From NCBI GenBank assembly GCA_019915135.1, contig JAHLMK010000009.1:1054001-1118000 (forward strand): a stretch of DNA of 64,000 bases. Direction: 5' to 3'. Position 1 is the first letter of the stretch. The number at the start of each line of letters is the position of its first letter. Under the pieces are notes generated by a model. It did no database searches, was not told where the DNA came from, and saw nothing but the letters and a program-made list of their open reading frames with translations. A program made the position numbers and the translations under genes. This DNA is from Strobilurus pachycystidiatus. Lineage: Eukaryota; Basidiomycota; Agaricomycetes; Agaricales; Physalacriaceae. Of the stretch, positions 30,000 to 41,000 are shown in pieces.

Positions 30000-32226
30000 A
30001 TGAGCGTCTCTGGCGATGGGGGAAACCATGGTACCCATGGTGTGTGGCATATACCCCGATGGAATAGTAGACTGACAACGAGTAGGATTCAATCCACACT
30101 CGTACTTCCAAAATGTCCCCTCCACAGAGGCAGACTCGCCCATGGTGGCAATGCAATTGCGGTTCAACAATGCACATCAAGAGATCATGGACACTGGCTA
30201 CCTGTCAGGGCCTACCATTGCATCGTTTGCCGGCGACGATGCGACTCTACGCATGTTGATGGACTTTATGGTTCAGCAACGCCGGGACAATGTGGCTGCA
30301 CACCCGGGACAGCTTGCACCGAGGTACTTTGGTCCTCAGCCTGGAAGCTACCAAGGTCACGGACGAGGACGAGGACAGCAGCGTGGACCCACACGCGGTG
30401 GTCAAACCTACCGAGGTGGGCATCTAGCTGGCGCCACTCGTCCCTCGCCTTACGTTCCTGTAGGGGCTAATCGTCGTCATGCACTCAATGCTGGTCACAT
30501 CCCCGTCCCTCGACGCTTAGTTGGAGGAGTCAACACCTTGGTTGCTGCCCCGGTAGCCTCTCCTGCGAGCCTTACACACACGCCATTACCTCCTACACCT
30601 CCCACCGTCATCTCTCTGACGGACCACCTCATACCATTCGACAAAGCGCACTACGTGATGCCCAACTTACCCGATCTTGTCGAATCTCTGCTGAGCGATA
30701 CCTCAGCGGACAGCATACAAAATTCCGAGTCCACTACAGCCGCCGACTCGCCGTACTTCATGTCTAAAGTCATGGAGTCTCTTCTCAACGAATCTGACGC
30801 TCGTTATCGAGCGCTGGAGGATACCACCACTGGAAACCCAAAGTTCCCTGGGCGCATCTCCCCGATGATTGGCACTGTACGTGTCAACGGGCGGACTCAA
30901 CGCAACAATGCGTTTGGAGGTATTCCCATGTTTGTGCAGTCGGTGTTTCACCCGAAGGATAACTCTATAAACTTTGGGGCGAAGCGTGTCGCGGCATACG
31001 CCAACTTGATGAATCCCGGCGGGGCGCCTTGGATTCCTAGACCCTCCGAGTTCTCCGTCAACTTCAACCGTGGTGTTCCAGATGTTGTTGCAGATATCAC
31101 AGCGGCGTTAAACGTCATTGCCAGCCGCACCGAAAATTGGGACACTCTTGCGACCGGACTGTTCATATTGTACACGATCAGTACATTGGTTGCCTCTGAC
31201 TGCTGGGATGCATCAATGGCCAAGGTCGTCGAGATCTACTCCAGCGGCGAAATCACATCTGCACTCGACGCTGGTGTGAAACACTTCTACGAGCGTGTAG
31301 GAACTTCGGCGCACATTGTCTTTGACCAACGATATTCTGCACCTATCCCTGCCCTGTCAGTTGCGCGCGAGTCGCAGAATCTCTATAGCGTGATGCTCAG
31401 CCTTTTGGCACATCACTGCCCTGGATCCGCGACGCCTATAGCGGGACCCGTCTTTGATACCTCGGGACGTGGTTATCTTCCTACCTTGCTTGGACATTAC
31501 ATCTGTTCAGCCGCTAGTCCCCGCACCCGCGACAGCACCGGGGTCTCCAACAAGACCCTTCAGACTTTGGCTCGTCACTCATTCGAGCTCACATTGGCCG
31601 TTGTACTATGCCGACCTGGCCTTTACTCTGAGGCCGTGGACTTCTACTCTAACGAAACCCCTTTACCCAACTTCATCGGCATCCCTCGCATCGCGTTTGA
31701 CCCATCCAAGCACTATGTGAACGGCTTCCGACCTAATAGCGAGTACTCCGAGGGAACGGTGATTCGGTTCTTGTTTGACGCCGGCGTTCCCATCTCTCTA
31801 GCCGAGACGCTATATCCATGGGCGGTTCAGGTCCTACGCCATCGTCTAACACTCTTGCGTAAAGACTACCACCGCGAATCAACCGAGGTTGGCGACGAGG
31901 CAGCTCAGAAAGATATCACGGAGACACACAAGTTTCTCCTGGCCATTGATGCGGATCGAATGGACCGTCTAAAGCGAATTGGCGCTCCCACCATACTACC
32001 TGAATGGGATGGTTGGATTGTGCCATCCGACGAGGATCGTGAACGCCTTCGCGTGTCGTTTGAGACAGAGGATCGACTCAGTGCTGCAAACTGGGTCTCC
32101 TTCGGGTCGCATCCTACGCCTCACTATCTCTTCCAGAGTGATTATCTTGATATGCGTGATAGCGAGTTGCGCGCGGTGCAGGAGTCGCTTGCGAAGGCGT
32201 CGGTGACTGATGAGATGGCAGAGTAA
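30000..32226 (+). CDS. Ty3-1 ORF3, unknown function
   Basis: A third ORF in the place where some retroelements carry env. The uninterrupted ORF from the ATG at 30142 has 694 residues. A better model starts at the ATG at 30000, uses a 46-nt intron (30040-30085, GTGTGT...GAGTAG) and joins in frame as GTHGFNPHSYFQNVPSTEAD, extending the open frame seen before 30142. The protein has an RG-rich segment (GHGRGRGQQRGPTRGG) near its start, a Pro/Thr-rich linker, then a globular region with IGTVRVNGRTQRNNAFGGIP and NFNRGVPDVVADITAALNV. I see no signal peptide or membrane anchor, so it does not look like an envelope protein. Ty3-2 also has an ORF3, of different sequence. Confidence 0.65.
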
Positions 32227-32282
32227 ATGTCATCTAGTTTCACTTCTTATTCTTAATTATGTATAATCCCTTGAGGGATTCT

Positions 32283-32293
32283 AGCCGGGGGTA
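32283..32293 (+). promoter_or_regulatory. Ty3-1 polypurine tract
   Basis: AGCCGGGGGTA directly precedes the 3' LTR; only the G-run is typical of a plus-strand primer. Confidence 0.45.
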
Positions 32294-32590
32294 TGTAAGG
32301 GATTTACCCTTACTGTACAGTTAGTGTAGACATCAGTATACACATACGTTCAATGTAAGTAATTGAACGTCCACCTGAACTCGTGATTCAGACAGTCCCT
32401 GGACAATCTCGTGATCATTGTTCAGGGACTGTCCAATGGAACCCTAACCACAATCGTGGACTTATTAGGACGCGTTGTGGATCGAATGTTCCTGAGTCTT
32501 TTACCACTTACACCGTACATACGTAGATAGAACAGTAGATATAATATACAGCGTTCTAGCTTAGTTGTGCGACGTAAGAGGCTTTTTACA
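32294..32590 (+). repeat. Ty3-1 3' LTR (297 bp)
   Basis: Matches 21988-22284 along its length by eye. It is followed by TGGAC, the target-site duplication. Confidence 0.95.
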
Positions 32591-32595
32591 TGGAC

Positions 32596-33356
32596 GGTGC
32601 TGGACTTATCGTGTAATTGAGAGGGATGGGAGCAGATAAGTAGCGTACTTATTTCAGTGTTGGGAATTGTACTGTGGATGTTCGACGCGAGGTAAATCGA
32701 AGGATTATACTGTGATTGTTTGAGTATTGTGTACGAGATACGGTCAGGAGGCTAGAACGCGTCGAATACAAAGGGTGCGTTTGCGGGACGCGGGTACGAG
32801 TCGGTAATCATCCTGAGATCCTCGTGAAAAGATAAAGGCCGCTGTTCGGCGGTCAAGAAGACACCGACATCTGGGGAGGACATCCTGGCGGTGGCAGCAG
32901 AAAGACCTCACTGATGGGAGATGACGCTGTGTATTCTGTGGGTGAACGCAAAGATGCAATGTGAGAGACTCACGAACCAGCGACGCGTGGCGTTGAGGTG
33001 TTACGAATGGCTCCATGATTTCGTTTATCTTCAATTGTGCGACAAAGAGAAAACGGAAACGCTAAGGTGGTCGGTGACAATACTCATACATGCGGGTTCA
33101 GCTTCCTGACGGTGCTGTGGCTTAGCGGAGGGAGGTCGGGGCTGTCAAAGCCAGAGGGCGTGGTTTGAGAGGCCAGCGATTGGGGACTCGGCATGAGAGT
33201 GGGTGAGGTAGATGGATAGGTCACGGAGATTGAGATTATTTATGACGCACCGGGGATGAGCATACGGCGGAGGTGCGACAGCAAGGAGATACTTATTCAT
33301 ACAGATGGCTTGCGATGTCGTTAATCGGCCGACATTCTATACTGGGTACTGCAAAG
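32596..33356. other. Region right of Ty3-1
   Basis: No gene recognised; open frames on both strands are short and unconvincing. Confidence 0.4.
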
Positions 33357-34341
33357 ATGGGCGTCAAACGCGCGGCGAGCAACAAAAGTATAAACACTGA
33401 CGAGTGGCCTCGCAAGAAGAGGGTCCGGTCCGTGTCTGTCGAGAAAACCAACAGCGTCTCCATAATCGGTTGCTCATACTCCGAAAGCCCGACGTAGGTC
33501 GCAAGTTGAGACTTTCTTCGGAACGAGTCACCGTGTTCGCCTCGAGCTGGCGAACTGGGTGGCTTTCAAAATGGACCTGGATCGTCGGAATGGGATAGGG
33601 GAATGAAAGCAACGATGATGATGCAGGGCCCATTGGGTGTGTAACGCGAAATCGGAATGGATTTGCTTATCACTTCAACAAGCGGATGAAGATGACTGGC
33701 TGGCCTTGGCGCTCTGGGCAAACAGCTCGCTGAGACTCGGAGATGAATACGCGATGTCGTTACTACAAGGCTAATCGTCATTTCGCAGATACTGCAATTG
33801 CGTTCGCCGGGGACGGGTAGCAGCACTGTTCGGGAATGCTGCAGATCCTGCAGGCGCGAGAGGCGCCGGCGTGCGTTGATGTCGATGGTGAAGTGGAGAT
33901 TACTGACATCCGAAGAGGAGGTGGGCTGCACGTTTCTGAAATGAGTTTGGCTTCATGTCGGCGTATGTACTGAACGGAGGGAAGGACAGCGCTCACGAAT
34001 GAGAGATGACGCGGATGCAGGGCCTGGTGAGGTTGGACGCGAGAATAGAACAGATGTGATGGAATAGGAGAACATGTCCAAGTGACCTGCAAATCGCTTC
34101 CACAAGTGAACATTGCGCCTGTGGGCACGCCAAGACAGCTCGCTTTGTGTACGACGGTGTGGTGATGGCTATTCCTCGATCGCTTGCCGATACTTGGAAG
34201 GAGTATTTTGTGGGATATGTACCGGGGAATAGTGCAGGCTGCGGCGAGTTCGCAGTGACGCGGGGACGGGTACTAGTCAATATCTCGGGAACCAACCTGC
34301 AGATCCTGTGCATAAGGATGATGACCGATATCCCGCGATGA
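33357..34341 (+). pseudogene. Possible multi-exon gene or gene relic, structure unresolved
   Basis: Coding-like pieces lie in order on the + strand but I could not join them. They are a basic N-terminal piece from the ATG at 33357 (MGVKRAASNKSINTDEWPRK), a piece near 33495-33605 containing VETFFGTSHRVRLELANW ending in a stop, a piece near 33660-33770 (DEDDWLALALWANSSLRLGD), and a C-terminal piece at about 34144-34341 (VVMAIPRSLADTWKEYFVGY) ending in a stop. No domain is recognised. A frame change between the first two pieces with no usable intron suggests decay. Confidence 0.3.
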
Positions 34342-34754
34342 TTAACCGCCTCGAGGCAGAATGTGGGTCCTGGGTCCTGTCAATCAATTCATATGTTCGG
34401 TCCGAATAACACGCAAGGCTGTATGGGCGTGAGATGCGCGCAAGATTGGGGATCCAGGACAGGCAGCCGACCTCCGGGCGCTGCCACAGGATTGATTCAG
34501 TGGCGGTAGTAACGGGGACGGGGACGGCGAGCGCGTATTCCTGAGACAACTGGGCTGGGAAGACATCAAAACGTTTTATTGTTTCGCTGTGCTGTGAGAA
34601 GAAAAGACAAGGCAGGAGGTCGCATGGACAGGGTCACCCCGTGATTCTCGGTCATGGAATCTTACGTCACACGCTTGGCCAACAAAAGACCAACACCCGT
34701 TTTTGAGTTGCAGTTCCGAACTCTGCTCTTTTCCCCGGTCTCCTCATATCCAAT
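34342..34754. other. Intergenic region before the Myb gene
   Basis: Presumed promoter and leader of the Myb-type gene. No other feature is supported. Confidence 0.4.
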
Positions 34755-36264
34755 ATGCAACAGCAGCCCGTGCAGCAGCAGACGGCGAAGAATGGCACGC
34801 GCGAGCGGCGGTCGTGGACGCCGGAGGAGGACCAGCTTTTGCGGGAGGCGGTGCAGAAAGGTGAGTCGCCGTGCTCGGGTCTTGCGTGTGGGGTGGTCGC
34901 GGAAGGAAGCAAGTTGTAAAGACTAAACCGCGCACCGTACCGCGGCGCCGTTACCTGTGTCCTCTACCTCGCTCCCGCCCCTAAACACCCTCCCCCATCC
35001 CCCCACTGGCGACCATGCTGACGATGCCCGCCAGAGGACCCCGACAACATGGCGCCGTCGCGCTGGTTTGCGATCTCGAAGCACGTTCCCGGAAGGACGA
35101 ACAAGGACTGCAGAAAGCGCTGGTTTGCCAAGATGGCGAGCGATGTCGTCAAGGGCGGGTGGGCGCCCGACGAGGATCAGCGGCTCATCAAGGCGATTGA
35201 GTCGCTGGGCACTAGGTGCGCTCTCGCATGTCTTTTTTGCTCCTGATGGCTGATAATCATATGCCACTTCCCTAGGTGGTCGATGGTCGCAGCGTATGTG
35301 AGCACGCGGAACAGCGACCAGTGCGCGAAGCGGTGGACGGATACGCTGAATCCGGATATTGACAGGACGACGTGGACGCCCGAGGGGGTGCGTGCTGCTA
35401 GTGTGGCGTAATTGTCATTGATGCTGATGCTGATGGGATGTCACGCTAGGACGCGATGCTGTTAAAGGCCGTCGATGACCATGGGAAGCTCTGGACTAAG
35501 ATCGTCAAGCTGTACTTCCCGGGAAGGACCGGGCTCAGTGCGAAGAATAGGTGCGTGCGTTTTGCGCATTTCCCACTCCCGACCCCCTCTCCTCCCCGTC
35601 CCTGCACCCATTTTTGTGGCTCGCCAGCCGCAGACCATACGCGCACCACGATCGCGTGCCACTGCGCGTCTGCGGTGGGTGGATCTATTAGTGGCCACTG
35701 CCTATCAACTGCATCATCAGTTGCTGTCTCCCTCATCTCCGCGGGGTTCTCTCCACCTCGACTCGGAGTCAGTCTCATTCAAATTTCGTTGACTTCGCAA
35801 GCCAAGCGATGATTTACACTTTCCTTCCCCGTATACCATGTCATGATCCTCGTCATTTCAAATCGGTCAGATTTTGGGAGAGACCCTCAGCTGACCATCG
35901 TCATTATCTTTGCAGGTACAACAGCATAACGCGCGCACAGCAGAGCGGGGGAGGAGGCTCCGTTCGGGGCGTGGGCGCTCATGGACACTCGTCGGGGTCG
36001 GGGTCGAGCTCGGGGAGCGCGTCGAGCTCGCCAAACCTCGGGATGCCACCGAACTCCGCTATGTCTCCGTCTGGGCACGCCCCGTCGCCACACCCTTCGC
36101 ACGCGCATGTCCCGGTCCACCCGATGAACATCGACCCGCAGCTGCTCCCACGCCCGACGGTGATGATGTATCCGGCGCAGTATCCGACGGCGCCGATGAT
36201 GTATACGATACGGTCGCATCAGGAGGGGGGAGCAGGAGTGGGGGCGGGCGTTACGTCGACGTAG
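34755..36264 (+). CDS. Myb-type DNA-binding protein with three repeats
   Basis: Probable nuclear transcription factor. Five exons, 34755-34860, 35035-35215, 35276-35387, 35450-35550 and 35916-36264, total 849 nt (282 residues). The N-terminus is Gln-rich (MQQQPVQQQ). Three SANT/Myb repeats follow with their tryptophan ladders: RRSWTPEEDQLLREAV...RTNKDCRKRWF, GGWAPDEDQRLIKAI...RWSMVAAYV...DQCAKRWTDTLN, and TTWTPEGDAMLLKAV...LWTKIVKLYFPGRTG...NRYNS. The C-terminus is Gly/Ser-rich, then rich in Pro, His and Met, and looks disordered. Fungal proteins of this layout include Bas1/Myb-like regulators; I cannot assign an orthologue. Every exon junction keeps frame. Confidence 0.85.
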
Positions 36265-37716
36265 GTGTGTATGGATGGAGGTGACGACTTGGAATTGAGG
36301 ATGGAAGAAAGAGAGAATACGGCCTGGGAAGGCCGCCTGCTCTGATTGACAACTGCTAAATAATGTTTCTTTTTTCTCTCTTGTTGTTTACATATTACAT
36401 GCTATGAGATTTGTTGTGTCAAGTACTATCATTTGGACTGTGAGTGTCCCTGACTGAAAATTATTCAAACAATGGATCAGGACTGGTGAAGTGCCGACTA
36501 ACGTCGGGCCTCGGCGGGACCCTTGCTGGGTTTCTATCACTGATCAGAGGTTTCATTTTGATATATTGATGCTATTTGGGTTATATGTTCAATATCTACT
36601 TGAGTGGTACTATGCTAGATCAAAAAGAGCCGCATATCGTGCAATTACCAAGTCGGTGAAGTGTATCATATCCTCTGAAACTGGTATCCTACCTTTACGC
36701 ACCCATCACGTGATCCTCTGCCTGTCATATCTTGAATATTTCAACAGCTTACCAGCGGACCATTAAGCAATTACTGTAAGCTTTCCTCGCACTGCAAGAG
36801 TGTGAGGCCCTTTACGTTGACCATCATCTTTGCTGGCTGTCAGACCTCGACAACATCATCCGTTCATTCTCTTCTGCTTCACATCCTGTTCCCGCTATTC
36901 CTCGCCTTGACACGCTTACCAAAGACTTCATCAAAATCACAATTTGTGCCATCCAACGTGCTCAATTTGCTACCTAGACACGTGTAATCTGACATATCCC
37001 TCTAGTTGTTACCCGGCAGATGCAAACTCACGGAGAAGAGACGCCCATCTCACGTTAGCTCATGCGTCGTCAGACATTATCTGACGCGTGTGACTGTCCC
37101 CAACCATTGATTTGCCGTGTCACGATGGCTGCTAGGCCAAACAAATTTGCAAGATATCCATGGCAGTTGATACACAGGGTACTATTCCAGTACTAGAAAC
37201 AGGGAATCGTGCGATTCCTAGATAGCTCAAAGACTTTAGAGACCTCCAGTCAAGTACTTAGGATAGGATAGATTACGCAGGAGTTACTGCCTTGACGCGG
37301 ACAAGCCTCCAGGACAAGGTTTAGGCGCCTTAATAAGTCCTTCAGGACAAGCACAATCAAAACCTCTGATCACCTTCACCCAAATATCCATATTCGCGCA
37401 TTGGATCTTCTTCAAGATTCCATACCTTTGCGTGTACCTTGTACTACAGACTCTGTGCTATTACCATTTGCACTCAAGGACGGCCCAAAGGACTCTAAGC
37501 TGTTCAATCAGAGCAAAGCAAAACCTGCGCGCATTGACCCAAAGACTTCAAAGGTCCCAAAATAGTTCAAGGACATCATAATCCTTCCGGGGAAATAATC
37601 TTTGGAGTTGTCAAGGACTTCAAACCAATACCTTCCACTATGCCAATCGATCATGATCCAAGATCAAGAACTACTTCAAAAAAGGGTGCATTACTACTTT
37701 AAAAAAGCACTCCTCT
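36265..37716. other. AT-richer intergenic region left of Ty3-2
   Basis: Contains no convincing gene. It is the left half of the target of Ty3-2; the right half resumes at 49618. Composition is more AT-rich than the host genes and resembles old repeat sequence. Confidence 0.45.
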
Positions 37717-37721
37717 GTGGC

Positions 37722-37977
37722 TGTAACGATTGTTGTATCCTCTATATGTTACTTACCGTTCTCTTTTCTATCAGGCTAAATACACGAACGTATACGGACT
37801 ATTTACGTGTCCAATAGAATACTTACGTAGCCAAACATGTACAATTGGAATTATCATCTTATCTCTATCCTATCGTGTGCAAACACCAGGTCGCAACAAG
37901 TGCGCCGTTCAGCTCCAGGATTCGTCTTAGGATCGACGTCTAAGCGTTCACTGACAACGTAGGCTACAACGCTTACA
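37722..37977 (+). repeat. Ty3-2 5' LTR (256 bp)
   Basis: Begins TGTAACGATTGTTG and ends CTACAACGCTTACA. Repeated at 49357-49612. Confidence 0.95.
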
Positions 37978-37978
37978 T

Positions 37979-37994
37979 TGGTGGACACATTGGG
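37979..37994 (+). promoter_or_regulatory. Ty3-2 candidate primer-binding site
   Basis: TGGTGGACACATTGGG begins 1 nt after the LTR. The TGG start fits priming by the CCA end of a tRNA, unlike LTR-A and LTR-B. I did not identify the tRNA. Confidence 0.5.
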
Positions 37995-38037
37995 AAACGC
38001 TTTGACGTCTTTTTTGTGCCCGTAACTATAAAATCAT

Positions 38038-41000
38038 TTGTTTATTGTTCACCTAATCGTGCTTTTACGCCGTTCGTGTATTCGAACGCCGTCTTGGATA
38101 GCTCTGGAGTCTGAACACGCCTTATCGGAAGGCTCGGTCACCCTTTCCTCCGGAGTCGAAGTTTACTCGTATACGGATCGAGGAGGAAATCGGCTGTTGC
38201 AGGTAGCAGACGCCCCCACCCCCATCAATAAGGCTCGTCGTGTGAGCCAGAGGCTATCGTTCATAAGAGGTCGACCTTCATTCGGAACGACCGACACTTC
38301 TACTCCCGTGGCCAATAGCGAAGCGCCAGCAAATTCTTCTTTCCAACGTCATCGGCCGCCCCATATGCAGGACGAGACCGAATCCGATCGCTCTATCTCT
38401 CGGAGTAGGCTGGGAGCGGACGAGAGCACCGGCGAATCCCCGATGTCACGTCTCATGGAGGAGTTTAGGAAGGAACGCCCCAACGCAGAGGATGGCATGG
38501 ACACTTCGCTGGAACTCTCGCTGGTCGCTCTTTCTACGATGCCGCTGGAGGCGCATAGAATTTTGGACTCTGGAGTCGGGAACGAACGCTTTTCATTAGA
38601 TTCGGAGTGGTTCGAGATCATTGGTCGGGCCACGACTGAACTAGACTTCTATTTGGAGCGCGCATCGGGACTGATTCCGGAACAACAAAGACGGTTCCAC
38701 GTCGACAGGCATGGCTTCCTGGTGACGATACTTCGCGGAACTGCCGATATAGCTGTGTTGCATACGGCGTGGAAATCTATGGGCAGGCAGATTACGTTGG
38801 GTCTGGAGAATTTACGGAAGTACGAGAGGCGGTATAACAACACGTCCGGCGACGCTTCTTTATACTCTCCTACTACGACGGACGCTGCCTTGTATTCGCC
38901 AGTCAAGGGAATAGACTCCCACGTTGAACAGATCCGTTACCTCTACGAAAAGATTCCTCACTACAACGAAACGTTAACGAACGATCAGAAGCGAAAGCTG
39001 CAATCTTTTGTTAATGCAGATTCGATTTTTCCGTTACCCAGCGAATTGGACGTGGCTTTCCCGCTACCAGGTCGTTCATCGAAGGGAAAGAATCCTGAAT
39101 CAAGGCCGACTCCGTTAGTTTCGCGAAATTCGGTGCCCACGAACTTCATGAAACCATCCGCCAGTCTGACGTATCCATTTAAGTCGGTAAGCGACTCCTT
39201 TCAACTCAGTCACGCCCATACTGGATCCGTTGCGGAACCGTCCTTCGCGGGAACAGAGAGCGATAATCCAGAAGCATCCTCACATGGATTGTTGAGGTCC
39301 TCTCGGGCTCCTAGACCTTTTACACCATCGTCGATAGCAGGACCAGAGGAGGTTACTGCGGGGTCGGCTACCAGTAGCCAAGCTTTCTTCTCTGATCTAC
39401 CCAGCGATCAAAGAGGAAAAGTAAAGCTACCATGGGTAGCTCAAGATATATATTCGACGACGCCACCCTCTCTCAAGAACGTAACGCGGATTGATAACTC
39501 CTCAGGTAGTTGGACTAGGTCGGGAGACTCGTCGAAATGGATTTTACAGTCGCCCGCTTTATCGACTGTGAAGGAAAGTACGAGCCCGGAGGCAACACCT
39601 ACAGTACGTTTGCCCGGTTCAAGCAGGAGGTTAAAGGGAATGAGACCCTTGCCTCCTACTCCTCCTCACCTGTGGGCGCCACAGCCGCAGATTCCACGCT
39701 CTCCGATTCGATTCGTCCCGGTCTCGCCTCTAAGCCCGGCAACTCCTAGTAGACTGCTGGAGTCTGTTCCACATCCTACCCCGTCTACGTCGCACACAGC
39801 TGTGGGTTGGACGCAGATCGTCCCGCCGCATCTGCAAATCCGATCGGAGTTCACTTCGTCTGACCGCCAAATCGAAACTGGACCCCCAACTACTTCTAAG
39901 CTGTTCCCGTCGTCGAAGAGCGAGAGTGGTAAAGGTCCTACGCCTCCGCAACTATCCAAGTCGCCAGATCCGCCTAACGATCCTTCTCCCCGAGTACCAA
40001 CAGGCGGATCGGGTGGTGGAGGTAGTGGCGGAGGAGGTGGCGGAGACGGAGGCGGCGGCGGCGGCGGCAAGGGACCTAGCGGACCGAGAGGCCCAAAGGG
40101 CGACAAAGGCGATAAAGGAGACAAGGGAGATCGGGGTGATGCCGGTCGTGATGGTCGAGACGGTAGAGAAGGCCCTCGAGGAGAGAAGGGCGAACCGGGT
40201 GAATCAGGTCGACGAGGAAGGCGTGGATACCCTGGAGGCGGCGGAAGAGGAGACGGTGATGATAGCAGTGATGAAGGGAGTTACGAGCGAGTTCAGAGTC
40301 CGCGCCGCCCCGCAGCATACGGGCGTTTTGTTCCAACTATAAAAGGAGAGCTCAAACTGGAACAAATCCCGAAATACGACGGGAATCGAGCTAAGGCCGT
40401 CGAATACATGTACAAAGTCCTGCAGTTAGCGGAGATGGGTGGTTACATGCCGGAAGCTCTCGGATGGTGGCTATGGTACGGCTTCGAGGACGGTTCCAAA
40501 ATCCACAATTGGTGGACAGCTTTGACTCGGGAGGAACAAGCCAACATGCGTTCTCACGTCACTACCTTCTTAACAGGAATCAAGAGTTACTATCTAGGGG
40601 AAAAGTGGGAACGAGAGATGCAAGAAGAATATCAGAAGCAGCGTTTCCGTCAGCCTGGGTTCGAGAACGAGCTTCCTTCCGACTTCGTGAATCGGCGAGC
40701 TATATGGTCGCGGATGCTCACAAACGTGGAGGAAGGGAAGGAACTGGAGGTCGAGCAGATCTTGAAGGTCGTTCCTACTCCGTGGTTATCGATATTACAG
40801 GTGGACAGCGTCAAGACCACTCAAGGGCTTTACAAGAGAGCCGGAGAGAATGAACGGAAGCTGATTTACGAGGCTCGCTTACAGAAAGTCGGCTCCGAGA
40901 CCTCAGTTTCAGCAATGATTCCCGTACTTCGTCAGCTGGGGGTCAATATGTCGCGTTTACCCCTCAGGGAGGCAAAGGATAGCGAAGCAAAGGAACTCAC

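Larger units (their letters stand above)
21988..32590 (+). mobile_element. Ty3-1: full-length Ty3/Gypsy LTR retrotransposon with third ORF
   Basis: A 10,603-bp element with 297-bp LTRs that look identical on reading and the 5-bp duplication TGGAC (21983-21987 and 32591-32595). Coding order is Gag-protease, an in-frame TGA, reverse transcriptase-RNase H-integrase with a chromodomain-like tail, then a separate ORF3. This order and the integrase tail place it among chromovirus-like Ty3 elements. Near-identical LTRs and intact ORFs indicate recent insertion. Confidence 0.93.

Noticed and set aside
29925..30470. 181-codon ORF overlapping the start of Ty3-1 ORF3
   Set aside because: Out of frame with the 694-residue ORF3 and compositionally a shadow; only its first part (from 30000) is used in the spliced model.
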